From Uliginosibacterium aquaticum (GTDB lineage: Bacteria > Pseudomonadota > Gammaproteobacteria > Burkholderiales > Rhodocyclaceae): a stretch of DNA of 64,000 nucleotides. Shown one piece after another: positions 55,024-63,660 of this stretch. A program made the position numbers and the translations under genes. The stretch's first letter is position 1. Each line of letters starts with the position of its first letter. Below the pieces are notes generated by a model that did not search any database, was not told the origin of the DNA, and worked only from the letters and a program-made list of their open reading frames with translations. The stretch spans positions 930,001-994,000 of the forward strand of contig NZ_JABCSC020000001.1 of the NCBI RefSeq assembly GCF_012972705.2, written 5' to 3'.

Positions 55024-55776
55024 ATGTCACGCTTGCAAGGTAAACGTACGCTCATCACCGGTGGCACCAGCGGCATCGGTCTGGAAACCGCAAAACAGTT
55101 TCTGGCCGAAGGCGCTCGCGTCGTCGTCACGGGGGTCAATCCCGATTCCATCGCAAATGCCCGGGCCGAACTCGGCTCCGAGGTTCCGGTGCTGCGCGCC
55201 GACTCGGCCAGCGTCGCTGCGCAAAGGGAACTGGCGCAGGCCGTCAAGGACCACTACGGCCAGCTCGATGTCGCCTTCCTCAATGCCGGCGTATCCATGT
55301 GGCTGCCGATCGAAGAATGGACGGAAGAGATGTTCGACCGCTCCTTCGATGTCAACGTCAAGGGCCCGTATTTCCTGCTGCAGGCACTGCTGCCGGTGTT
55401 TGCGAATCCCGCCTCCGTCGTTCTGACAACGTCGGTCAGTGCGCATGCCGGTGCGGATCGCTCATCCGTCTATGCCGCCACCAAGGCCGCATTCCTGAAC
55501 ATGTCGAAGACGCTGTCGACTGAATTGCTCGGACGCGGAATTCGCGTCAATGCGGTCAGTCCTGGCCCGGTCGAAACGCCGCTGTACGACAAGCTCGGCA
55601 TTCCCGACGCCTACCGCGCGCAAGTGAACAAGGACATCGCCGCTACCATCCCGCTCGGTCGCTTCGGCACCGCCGACGAGGTAGCCAAAGCGGTGCTGTA
55701 CCTGGCCTCCGACGAGTCCCGCTGGACGCTCGGATCGGAAATCGTTGTCGATGGCGGCCGCCTGCTCAATCGCTGA
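55024..55776 (+). CDS. SDR-family oxidoreductase
   Basis: Classical short-chain dehydrogenase (250 aa): nucleotide motif TGGTSGIG (residues 12-19), NAG at LNAGVSMW, catalytic Ser in TTSVSAHAG, Tyr150 and Lys154 in SVYAATKAAF, and end VDGGRLLNR. Specificity for NAD(P) and substrate not clear. ATG 55024 follows GGAG; ATG 55012 is upstream in frame but lacks a site. Divergent from the LysR gene and 138 nt before the GST. Confidence 0.92.
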   Translation: MSRLQGKRTLITGGTSGIGLETAKQFLAEGARVVVTGVNPDSIANARAELGSEVPVLRADSASVAAQRELAQAVKDHYGQLDVAFLNAGVSMWLPIEEWTEEMFDRSFDVNVKGPYFLLQALLPVFANPASVVLTTSVSAHAGADRSSVYAATKAAFLNMSKTLSTELLGRGIRVNAVSPGPVETPLYDKLGIPDAYRAQVNKDIAATIPLGRFGTADEVAKAVLYLASDESRWTLGSEIVVDGGRLLNR

Positions 55777-55914
55777 CCACGCAAGGCTGGCGTCCAAGTC
55801 GCCGCGTTCGGCGACAAGCCCTCGGCTTCAAGACCGCAGCCAACAAGCAGGAGGGGCGTGGCGAATATCCCCGCGCCCCTTCCTCGATCCCACCCTTCAA
55901 AACCCGACCTGACA

Positions 55915-56589
55915 ATGCCTACGCTTACCCTGATCAGCCACCCGCTGTGCCCCTTCGTTCAGCGAGCCGCCATCGTATTGATCGAAAAGCAGCTTCCCTT
56001 CCATCGCATCAATGTGGATCTTGGTGACAAACCCGCCTGGTTTCTGGCGATTTCGCCGACCGGCAAAGTCCCCCTGCTTCAGGTGCAAGAAGCTGACGGC
56101 GCGGAGGAAATACTGTTCGAGAGTGTGGCGATCTGCGAATACCTGCAGGAAACCCAGCCCGGTCCCAGCCTCTATCCGGATGACCCGCTGACGCGAGCGA
56201 AGCACCGCGCGTGGATTGAATTTGGCTCCGCAACCCTGGGAGAGGCCTGGGGGTATCTGAACGCCAGGGATCAACCCAGCGCCGATCTGAAAGCCGCTTC
56301 GTTCAAGGACAAGCTGGCTCAGCTCGAAAAGGCTCTCGGGCCTGGCCCGTACTTCGCGGGTGAGGCCTTTGGCATGGTGGATGCGGTTTTTGCGCCCATC
56401 TTCCGCTACTTCGCTGTGCTGCAAACCGATAGCACCGAATCGCTGTTCGCCGACTTTCCCAGGGGTAACGCCTGGCGAAAAGCGCTCAGTGCGAGAGCGA
56501 GCGTGATCGCAGCTGTTTCCGCAGATTATCCGGCGCTTTTTCAGGCGCACTTACGGCGTCAGCAAGCCTTGCTGATGGAGACGGTTTAG
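55915..56589 (+). CDS. Glutathione S-transferase family protein
   Basis: GST of 224 aa with thioredoxin-like N-domain and helical C-domain. Cys12 in SHPLCPFVQRA matches the CPF-type active site of omega-like GSTs, which do thiol-transfer/dehydroascorbate reactions. cis-Pro region GKVPLLQV and ESVAICEYL fit glutathione binding. ATG 55915 begins MPTLTLISHP; an upstream GTG 55858 would add a non-family leader. In the SDR/LysR/OYE stretch, fitting a stress or detoxification role. Confidence 0.85.
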   Translation: MPTLTLISHPLCPFVQRAAIVLIEKQLPFHRINVDLGDKPAWFLAISPTGKVPLLQVQEADGAEEILFESVAICEYLQETQPGPSLYPDDPLTRAKHRAWIEFGSATLGEAWGYLNARDQPSADLKAASFKDKLAQLEKALGPGPYFAGEAFGMVDAVFAPIFRYFAVLQTDSTESLFADFPRGNAWRKALSARASVIAAVSADYPALFQAHLRRQQALLMETV

Positions 56590-56660
56590 GCCCCCTCAAC
56601 CCGAGTCCAGCCGTGTCAGCACGCTCAGAAGCGAACGGCGGTCCTCGATCATGGATTTGG

Positions 56661-56788
56661 TGAATCGCCCCGGTTTTTGTAGAGGTCGGGTCGTCCGTTT
56701 TGTACACGACTACGGACGTTCAAACGGGAGGGGTGGAGCGGCTGCATTGGCCGAGTTGCTCGCGTAGGCTTTGTGGCTGGTTTCAAAG
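56661..56788. repeat. Diverged direct repeat A upstream-side of the 57-kb receptor
   Basis: Starts TGAATCGCCCCGGTTTTTG and continues with GACGTTCA, GAGCGGCTG, TGGCCGAGTTGC and TCAAAGT blocks found in the same order and orientation in repeat B (58787-58914). The opening resembles IS3-family termini. In the 322-nt gap after the GST gene, the rest of which holds a small hairpin only. Confidence 0.6.
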
Positions 56789-56883
56789 TGAATCAACTAC
56801 GTGCGGTTTTTGTGGGGTTGGCTCGCGGCCATCTCGCCCAAAAAAACATGAACTTGCGCTTGTCTCCGTAAAACGCAAATCAT

Positions 56884-56898
56884 CGCCCCCTCGGGGCG
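56884..56898 (-). terminator. Weak terminator after the receptor gene
   Basis: CGCCCC (56884-56889) / GGGGCG (56893-56898), just past the receptor stop on the minus strand; weak following T-tract. Confidence 0.4.
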
Positions 56899-56911
56899 TG
56901 AGGTAGCCTCG

Positions 56912-58534
56912 TTACCCTTCCAACCGATAACGATTCACCATTTCGTTGAGCTGCCCGGCCATGGCGCTGAGCGTGCCGGCAGCCTCACGGGTACGGTCGG
57001 AAGAGTCGGAATTGCTCTCAGCCATGTGTGCGAGTTGCTCGATCTGCTGGGCGATGGAGTCGGCTGCAGATGTCTGCTCACCCAACGCGGTAGAAATTTC
57101 TTCGGCCATCGAGGCTGCTTGGCGCGCGTGCTGGCTGATCTGGTGCATCAGTTCGCCCGCTTGGGCTGTGCGACTCACGCCCTGTGCCACCGAGCTCACC
57201 GTGTCGCGCACGCTGCTCGTGGCGCCGTGGGTGCCGTCAAGGATGTTGTTGATGCTTTCTGTAACGCTCACCGTAGCCCGCGTTGTGTTTTCGGCCAGCT
57301 TGCGCACTTCGTCGGCTACCACAGCAAAGCCACGCCCCTGCTCACCAGCGCGTGCCGCCTCAATAGCGGCATTGAGGGCGAGCAGATTGGTCTGGTCGGC
57401 CAGCCCCCGGATCACGCCCACCACCTTCTCAATCTCTGCTGCACGTGTTTGTAGCTCACCCATCAGGACTTCGGCTGAGCGTGCCGAATCTGCTGCGTGT
57501 CCGATACCCGCCACCGTCTCATTCATCATGCCTACGCCCGATCGCGCCAGCTCGTCGGAGCTGTCTGACTCCTTGCGGCTGTCACGTGCACGGTCGGCCA
57601 CGTGGTGAATGCTTACAGTCAGTTCTTCGGTGGCTGCGGCGATCGACGACGACACTTCGCTTTGCGTGGAAACTGTTTCGGAAACTTGGCTTGCTGTTTC
57701 TTTCAGACCATCGGATGCCGCCCGCAACTCAGCACCCGACTGGCGCAGCACCCTGAAATCATTGGCAAAGCCCTCAATCAGAGTGTTGAGCGCACGTGAC
57801 GCGCTTGATACCTCATCCTGTCCCGTGGCTGGCAGCCGCAGAGCCAAATTGCGGTCGTCGCGAATGCGTTCAATGGTCTGCGTCATGCGTACCAGTGGGG
57901 GAACCGAGGTGCGATAAAGCTCCCAGCCCAAGCCCCCCAGCAGCAAGGTTGCAATCACGATTAGCGCGGTAGTTACTGAGGCAGCACGACTCTGCGCTTC
58001 TTCCATCGCGCTCTTGGCGCGATCTTGTGCTCCACCGAGATATTCCACCTGCTCGCGCATGGCTTTAAGGAAATCGGCACCGGCCTGTCGGATGACCACT
58101 CGTTTGGCCTCAGTGCCTTCCTTATCACCTGAGCGCTGGATGGGCAGGCTCTCCTGCACTGCAGTGAAATAGGTCTTCCAGTGGCCCACTGTACGCTCGT
58201 GCAGTGCTCGTTCCTCCTGGCTGCTGATCGTTTTGGCGTAGGCCGCAAACGCCGCCTCCAATTTGGCGCCGTTTGACTCCATATCTTCAACCACCCGAAG
58301 CTTGGCTTCGTCAGGTGTGCCTACCACGCGCTGAAAGCTTGTGAACACGCGGCGATATTCGCCCAGGTATTCGGTGATCTCACGAAAGGCTCGCATTGAG
58401 GGCAGCACCACCTCGCTGATGTAGTCCTGCTGCACCTTGATTTGACGATTAACGTAAAGGCTTACACCTAGCATCGTTACCAGTGCGACGAGGGTCAGCA
58501 CTATGAAAGCTAGCAACTTTCTCGCAATACTCAT
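56912..58534 (-). CDS. Methyl-accepting chemotaxis protein between direct repeats
   Basis: Receptor of 540 aa: membrane helix 1 (~8-29), helical periplasmic sensor (~30-190), helix 2 (~190-212), HAMP and signalling domain with [22 protein letters not shown] tip. AGGA precedes ATG 58534. Its somewhat lower GC and unrelated neighbours, and the two diverged direct repeats on each side, suggest an acquired gene; sensing specificity unknown. Confidence 0.92.
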   Translation of the reverse strand: MSIARKLLAFIVLTLVALVTMLGVSLYVNRQIKVQQDYISEVVLPSMRAFREITEYLGEYRRVFTSFQRVVGTPDEAKLRVVEDMESNGAKLEAAFAAYAKTISSQEERALHERTVGHWKTYFTAVQESLPIQRSGDKEGTEAKRVVIRQAGADFLKAMREQVEYLGGAQDRAKSAMEEAQSRAASVTTALIVIATLLLGGLGWELYRTSVPPLVRMTQTIERIRDDRNLALRLPATGQDEVSSASRALNTLIEGFANDFRVLRQSGAELRAASDGLKETASQVSETVSTQSEVSSSIAAATEELTVSIHHVADRARDSRKESDSSDELARSGVGMMNETVAGIGHAADSARSAEVLMGELQTRAAEIEKVVGVIRGLADQTNLLALNAAIEAARAGEQGRGFAVVADEVRKLAENTTRATVSVTESINNILDGTHGATSSVRDTVSSVAQGVSRTAQAGELMHQISQHARQAASMAEEISTALGEQTSAADSIAQQIEQLAHMAESNSDSSDRTREAAGTLSAMAGQLNEMVNRYRLEG

Positions 58535-58739
58535 GATTTTCCTCGGGCAGAGCCCTGTCTGTTGGCCGCACGCGCCTCTCTCAGACGCATGCCACAAGTC
58601 CAGACTAGTAACGACCATGGCAGCGCATTGCCTGATACGTACAAACCCGTACGAAAACAGCCGCAGGTCTTGGGCGTTCTGCAAGGTTTTGTTGCCCAAG
58701 TCGCCCGGCACGCCAGCTTGCAGCCGATAGACTTACAGG

Positions 58740-58786
58740 ATGAGCAAGCCGCCGAAGCCGAAGTACCGGAGCACCAACGGGGCTTC
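58740..58786 (+). pseudogene. Possible transposase N-terminal remnant
   Basis: ATG 58740 starts MSKPPKPKYRSTNGAS, which resembles the beginning of IS5-family transposases (MSKPxKPxYxTxNW) for ~13 residues, then runs straight into repeat B. Too short to be sure; judged from memory of the family start. Confidence 0.35.
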
Positions 58787-58914
58787 TGAATCGCCCCGGT
58801 TTTGTAGGCGCTGTGCAGTCCGCTATACGCACACCTGCGGTCGTTCACTAGTGAAGGCTTGAGCGGCTGTAATGGCCGAGTTGCGTGCTTCGGCCATCCG
58901 GCAGGTATCAAAGT
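58787..58914. repeat. Diverged direct repeat B downstream-side of the 57-kb receptor
   Basis: Same orientation and block order as repeat A (56661-56788): TGAATCGCCCCGGTTTT, CGTTCA, GAGCGGCTG, TGGCCGAGTTGC, TCAAAGT. In the 505-nt gap before the tolC-like gene end; the rest of the gap holds the short transposase-like remnant and a hairpin. Confidence 0.6.
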
Positions 58915-58992
58915 ACAGCGGCCATTCAGAGGACTGCTTTACGGCAAGGGGAAGTGGCTGTTCCTGGCCGTAAGCCGTCCCTCCTCAGCACC

Positions 58993-59021
58993 AAAACGAA
59001 GAGCGCCCGCGGGCGCCCTTT
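58993..59021 (-). terminator. Terminator of the tolC-like gene
   Basis: Palindromic GC hairpin (GCGCCCGCGGGCGC at 59003-59016) followed on the minus strand by TCTTCGTTTT, 24 nt past the stop. Confidence 0.6.
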
Positions 59022-59039
59022 GTGCTGTCTGCTGATCGC

Positions 59040-60827
59040 TCAGTTCGTGCTGGATTTCTTAGGCGCGATTTCCTGGATGATGCGCCAAGCATTGGCTTCC
59101 TTCTTCAGCACCAGGCGCTTGTCGACATCGTCGTTGAAGTCGCTGGAGCGATAGCGCTGGCGGAAGTTGGCTTCGCAGGTGTCCGCCGTGAGTTGCTTCA
59201 CGCTGAGGTTGCGCGGTTCGACCGAGATGTTTTCCTTGTCCAGGCGCTCGGCGCGGAAGCGGCGCCAGTCTTCGCGGTCGGCACGGGTCAGCGGCTCGAA
59301 GTTGTTCGAGTAGTAGCCCATGTATTTCTTGAGGTCCTTGGCAGACCAGGCGGCGGCCCAGTCCTGCACGGCGAATTCACACTGGGCCGGGATGGTGGCC
59401 GGCACGGGCGCGGGGCTTGGGGCTGGGAGTGGTGCCTTGGCGGGAGTTGGACGGGCGGCCATGGCAGCGGCCAGATCCAGCGGTTCGTAGGCTGGCAGGT
59501 CCGTGCCGCAACGGGCGACGGCGTCTTCCGATTCGGCGGCGTCCAGTTCCGGGAAGCTGGCCGCAGACGGTGCGAGGCCCAGGCCTGGCAACAGGCGGTG
59601 GGACGCGGTGAGGACCTGGTATTCCGCGAGGCGCAGGTCGTACTGGGCATTGGCGTAGGCGCGGCGGGCCTGGAAGAGTTCGTTCTCGGTGTCGAGCAGA
59701 TCCAGCAGGGTGCGCTGGCCGATGTCGAACTGCTGGCGGTAGGCGTCGCGAGCCTTCTCGGTGGCGAGCAGATGCTGGTCCAGATAGCGCAATTGTTCGC
59801 GCAGCTTGCGTACGTTGTTCCAGCCGATGGTGGTGGTCTGACGCACTTCGCGGCAGGCCTTCTCGCGCATCTCGACGGCGGCCGAGTACTGCTCATTGGC
59901 CTGACGCAGGCGGGCGCTGTCGGAACCACCCTTGAACAGGTTGTAGTTCATCACGACCTGGGCGGCGGCATCGTTGTAGTTGCCGGAGAAGCCGTTGCGG
60001 TTGCGCTCGACGCCGGTGGAGGCGCGGAATTCAACGGTCGGCGAGTTCTGCGTGGAGCGGCGGACATCGGTCTGGGCACGAGCCGCGCGCAGGTTGGAGA
60101 CGGCGGCCATGAAGCTGGGGTTGTCGCGCAGTGCGTCGGAAATAACGCTCTTTTCTTCCGGCAGGCTTTTCGTCAGATCCGGCGCTTCGGCTAGTACCGG
60201 CGGCGCTTCACCAACGATGCGCTGGAAGCGGGCGCCAACGTCGTGCAGGTTGCTGGTCTCGGTCAGCCAGTTCGACTGGGCCAGGGCGAGGCGGCCGGAG
60301 GCCTGCTCCAGATCGACGCGGCGGCCGACGCCGGCCTGCACGCGCGAGGCGATCTGTTCATAAACTTCTTTGTGGGCGCCCCAATTTTCCTGCGCTTGCA
60401 GCGAAAGCTGCCGATAACGCTGTACATCAAGGTAGGCGCGTGCCGATTCGAAGCCGATGTCATCGGCGGCGGCAAGCAGTTCGAAGTAACGGGTGGCCTT
60501 GGTGTAGCCGAGGCGACGCACTTCGCCACGGGCACTGCCGCCATCGAAGAGCAACTGGCGCAGCTGGATGGCGACGCCAGGGTGGTTGAAGTAGTTGCTG
60601 GTGCCGGGAGAAGGATCGTAACGTTCGCGGCCGGCGTAAGCATCCAGATCGAGACGGGGGCGCAGGCTACCTCGCGCGGCCTGTTGCTCTTCACCGGCTG
60701 CGTTGTATTCGTGCAGGCGCATCTGGACTTCCGGGTTGCGGGCCAGGGCGCGTTCGGTAATCTCGGCAAGCGTCGCTGCTTGCGCTACGCTGCCGATCAG
60801 CATCAGGGATAAAGCTATTATTTTCAT
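59040..60827 (-). CDS. TolC-like outer-membrane channel with C-terminal NTF2-like domain (LapE-type)
   Basis: Type I secretion outer-membrane factor (595 aa). Signal peptide (1-17, SVAQA), two TolC repeats with EITERALARNPEVQ and LLDTENELFQARRAYANAQYDLRLAEYQVLTASHRLL, ending near residue 430. After a Pro/Ala linker, residues ~475-595 form an extra domain (VQDWAAAWSAKDLKKYMGYYSNNFEP, then RRFRAERL) of NTF2-like/Cds6-type look. Divergent from the LapG and LapD genes, so most likely the LapE of an adhesin-export system; no ABC/MFP partner is in the window. Confidence 0.88.
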   Translation of the reverse strand: MKIIALSLMLIGSVAQAATLAEITERALARNPEVQMRLHEYNAAGEEQQAARGSLRPRLDLDAYAGRERYDPSPGTSNYFNHPGVAIQLRQLLFDGGSARGEVRRLGYTKATRYFELLAAADDIGFESARAYLDVQRYRQLSLQAQENWGAHKEVYEQIASRVQAGVGRRVDLEQASGRLALAQSNWLTETSNLHDVGARFQRIVGEAPPVLAEAPDLTKSLPEEKSVISDALRDNPSFMAAVSNLRAARAQTDVRRSTQNSPTVEFRASTGVERNRNGFSGNYNDAAAQVVMNYNLFKGGSDSARLRQANEQYSAAVEMREKACREVRQTTTIGWNNVRKLREQLRYLDQHLLATEKARDAYRQQFDIGQRTLLDLLDTENELFQARRAYANAQYDLRLAEYQVLTASHRLLPGLGLAPSAASFPELDAAESEDAVARCGTDLPAYEPLDLAAAMAARPTPAKAPLPAPSPAPVPATIPAQCEFAVQDWAAAWSAKDLKKYMGYYSNNFEPLTRADREDWRRFRAERLDKENISVEPRNLSVKQLTADTCEANFRQRYRSSDFNDDVDKRLVLKKEANAWRIIQEIAPKKSSTN

Positions 60828-60933
60828 GGGGCGTGCCGGTGCGGTAATGGTTTGCAGGGCTTGTTATTGACCCGGATTTTATGCCGTGCCCCTTCTCAGG
60901 AGTCGTTTTAGTTGAAGCAATCTGTGTCGGAAT

Positions 60934-61635
60934 ATGTCTTATAAAGAACTATTTCACACTTGCTCTGCCCGTTGGCGCCGAGCGGTGCTGCTGGGCGGCT
61001 TGTGCGCGCTGCTGAGCCTTGGCGTCTTTGCCTGGGCAGGGGTGGATCTCGATCGCATGCTGGTCAGCATGCGCGAGCGCTATGGCAGTGCCGGAGAGCA
61101 GAGCTTGCGCGAGTGGCGCGACATGCTGCAGGGGGCGGGCAACCTCTCGGAGGCCGACAAGCTTCGCCGGGTGAATGATTTCTTCAATCGCCGGATCCGT
61201 TTTCTGGATGACGTTGTCGTGTGGCGGGTGGCGGACTACTGGGCTACACCGATCGAGTTTCTGGGGCAGGGCGCCGGAGACTGCGAGGATTACGCGATTG
61301 CCAAGCTGCACAGCCTGCTCGAGCTGGGTGTAGCGCCCGAGCGCCTGCGCATGATCTATGTGCGGGCTACGCTGGGCTCGCCGGGCAGCCCGGTGCAGGT
61401 AGCGCATATGGTGCTCGGCTACTATGCCGCGCCGGATGCGGAGCCGCTGGTGCTGGATAATCTGATTACCGACATCCGCCCCGCTTCGCGCCGGCCCGAT
61501 CTGGCGCCGGTATTCAGTTTCAATCGCGAAGGGGTGTTCATGGGTGGTGCCACGCGGCCGACTTCGCCGGTGGATCGCCTTTCGCTGTGGGCTGGTTTGA
61601 AATCGAAGATGCGAGCTGAAGGCTATGAGCCTTGA
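60934..61635 (+). CDS. lapG: LapG-type periplasmic cysteine protease
   Basis: Transglutaminase-like protease (233 aa) that in Pseudomonas clips the surface adhesin LapA. N-terminal hydrophobic segment (~15-36) for export or anchoring, then catalytic Cys117 (GAGDCEDY), His158 (VAHMVL) and Asp175 (LVLDNL). The acidic residues next to the Cys fit its calcium dependence. Precedes and overlaps the upstream LapD frame; with LapD it should control adhesin release. Confidence 0.92.
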   Translation: MSYKELFHTCSARWRRAVLLGGLCALLSLGVFAWAGVDLDRMLVSMRERYGSAGEQSLREWRDMLQGAGNLSEADKLRRVNDFFNRRIRFLDDVVVWRVADYWATPIEFLGQGAGDCEDYAIAKLHSLLELGVAPERLRMIYVRATLGSPGSPVQVAHMVLGYYAAPDAEPLVLDNLITDIRPASRRPDLAPVFSFNREGVFMGGATRPTSPVDRLSLWAGLKSKMRAEGYEP

Positions 61636-61648
61636 GAAGGGAAACGGG

Positions 61649-63613
61649 ATGTCTTTGCTGAAACGGTTGTGGTTGAGCGTGCTGGGCGCCATGTTGCTGG
61701 CGCTTGGAGTGAGCTTTGTGGTGAGCGTGCTGACGGCCCGCAATTATCTTGAGCAGCAGCTTTTCGCACAGGCCAGTGATGGCGCGGCCTCGCTGGCTTT
61801 GTCGATGTCGCAGCAGAGCAAGGATGCGGCGATGAGCGAATTGCTGGTCACGGCGCTATTCGATTCGGGCCACTTCGAATCCATCGTGTATCGCGATGTG
61901 CAGGGAAAGGTGCTGGCCGAGCGCCGCACCAGTGCGCCAGCGCCGACTGCGCCGGCCTGGTTCGTGGCGCTGGTGCCGCTCGATGCGCGCCCGGGAGAAG
62001 CGCTGGTATCGGACGGCTGGCGCCAAGCCGGGAGCGTCGAGGTGCGGGCCAGTGCGCGTTACGCCTATGGCGAGCTGTGGGCCGGCATCCTCAAGCTGGC
62101 GCTGACCCAGGGACTCGTCGGCCTGTTGCTGTGCGCCGTCGTGGCCGTATTGATGCGCTGGTTGCAAAAGCCCTTGAAGGGCATCGTTGAGCAGGCCGAG
62201 GCTATTGGTCAGCGCCGTTTCGAGATCCAGCCCTTGCCGAACGTGCCGGAGCTGCGCGTCGTGGGCGCCGCGATGAACAAGATGGTGGACAAGGTCAAGG
62301 CCATGTTCGCTGAACAAGCTGCGCGCATCGAAGCTCTGCGCCAGGAGGTGAGCCATGATTCGCTGACCGGCATTCCGGGCCGCTCTCTCTTCATGGGGAG
62401 TTTGCGTGCCGCGCTGAGCGATGAGCGGGTGCGCCCCAGCGGGCTTTTGATGCTGGTTCGGTTGCGTGACCTAGCGGCCATTAACCGCAGCCTGGGGCGT
62501 CGGGAGACGGATGAGTTGCTCCGCAGTTGCGCGCGCGCGTTGCTGGAAATCCTGCCGGCATTGCCACTGGTCGATGTGGCGGAAGGCGGCGCTGAACAGG
62601 AGACGCTGGAGGCGCTGGTCGCCCGCCTGAACGGGGCCGAGTTTGGCTTGATGTGCCCCGGGCTGACTGAGGTGCAGGCTCGCCTGGCCTGCGACAGGCT
62701 GGTTGAGGCATTTGAGCGTTTGCGCGCCAATCTGCTGCCGGAGCAGGGCGAGCTGGCCAGTATTGGCTGGACGCTCTATCAGCGCGGCGAGCAACTGGCG
62801 GACGTGTTGGCGCGGCTCGATAACTATGTGATGCAGGCTGAAACGGGCGCTGAGCCGGTCGCGGGGGGGCTGGGGGATACTCGTCTGCCGCCTTTGTCGA
62901 GCGACGGCTGGCTGGCGCGTCTGGAAACGGCGCTCAGGCAGAACAGTTTCCATCTGGCGACTTACCCGGTACGCAGCGCTCAAGGTCGCGAATTGCATCT
63001 GGAAGCAATGCTGCGGATGCGGGATGAGAGCGGCTCTGAACTGACTGCTGGCCAGTTCATGCCTGCAGCGGCACGCCTGGGTCTTACTGCGCGCCTGGAT
63101 GTGCTGACGCTAAAGCTTGCACTGGAAAAACTGCAAGGCGCGACGGGCGAGGTGGCTATCAATGTGTCGCCGCAATCCTTGCGAACCCCCGGGTTTGTTG
63201 ATCTGGTACAGCGCGAACTGCAGCAGGCCGGCGATACGAGCCGGCGCTTGTGGGTTGAAATCTCAGAGCGTGGCCTGACTGAACTGGGAGGGCTGGAAAG
63301 CCTGGTCATGCTGGCAGAGGTCTTGCGGCGTGCCGGCTGCAAGATTGGTATCGAACATTTTGGTCGCCAGATCAATGTCAGTGCCAAGCTCCAGGATCTG
63401 AGGCTGGACTACCTCAAGCTCGACGGCGCTTTTGTGGTGGATATTGATCACAACCCGGACCATCAGCGTTTCGTGAAGGCCTTGGTGGATGTGGCGCTGG
63501 GGCTGGATATCGTGCTGATCGCCGAGCGGGTGACAACGGCTGCAGAGGCTGAAACCCTCAGGCAGCTGGGCGTGGCCGGGCTGACCGGACCGGCGATCCG
63601 TTTGCTGGATTAA
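61649..63613 (+). CDS. lapD: LapD-type c-di-GMP receptor with degenerate GGDEF/EAL domains
   Basis: Inner-membrane receptor (654 aa) that sequesters LapG when it binds c-di-GMP. Membrane helix 1 (~6-27), periplasmic LapD_MoxY domain including a GWRQ segment, helix 2 (~150-170), HAMP, GGDEF and EAL domains. Signatures are degenerate: NGAEF (residues 328-332) for GGDEF and EAM at 452-454 for EAL, with KIGIEHFGR in place of the catalytic DDFG. So it should bind but not make or cleave c-di-GMP. ATG 61649 gives MSLLKRL; the upstream ATG 61625 lies inside lapG. Confidence 0.9.
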   Translation: MSLLKRLWLSVLGAMLLALGVSFVVSVLTARNYLEQQLFAQASDGAASLALSMSQQSKDAAMSELLVTALFDSGHFESIVYRDVQGKVLAERRTSAPAPTAPAWFVALVPLDARPGEALVSDGWRQAGSVEVRASARYAYGELWAGILKLALTQGLVGLLLCAVVAVLMRWLQKPLKGIVEQAEAIGQRRFEIQPLPNVPELRVVGAAMNKMVDKVKAMFAEQAARIEALRQEVSHDSLTGIPGRSLFMGSLRAALSDERVRPSGLLMLVRLRDLAAINRSLGRRETDELLRSCARALLEILPALPLVDVAEGGAEQETLEALVARLNGAEFGLMCPGLTEVQARLACDRLVEAFERLRANLLPEQGELASIGWTLYQRGEQLADVLARLDNYVMQAETGAEPVAGGLGDTRLPPLSSDGWLARLETALRQNSFHLATYPVRSAQGRELHLEAMLRMRDESGSELTAGQFMPAAARLGLTARLDVLTLKLALEKLQGATGEVAINVSPQSLRTPGFVDLVQRELQQAGDTSRRLWVEISERGLTELGGLESLVMLAEVLRRAGCKIGIEHFGRQINVSAKLQDLRLDYLKLDGAFVVDIDHNPDHQRFVKALVDVALGLDIVLIAERVTTAAEAETLRQLGVAGLTGPAIRLLD

Positions 63614-63660
63614 GGGCGGGGCCGCGCTAAAATCGCGGCTTCCGCGCTGAAGTTCTGCCC

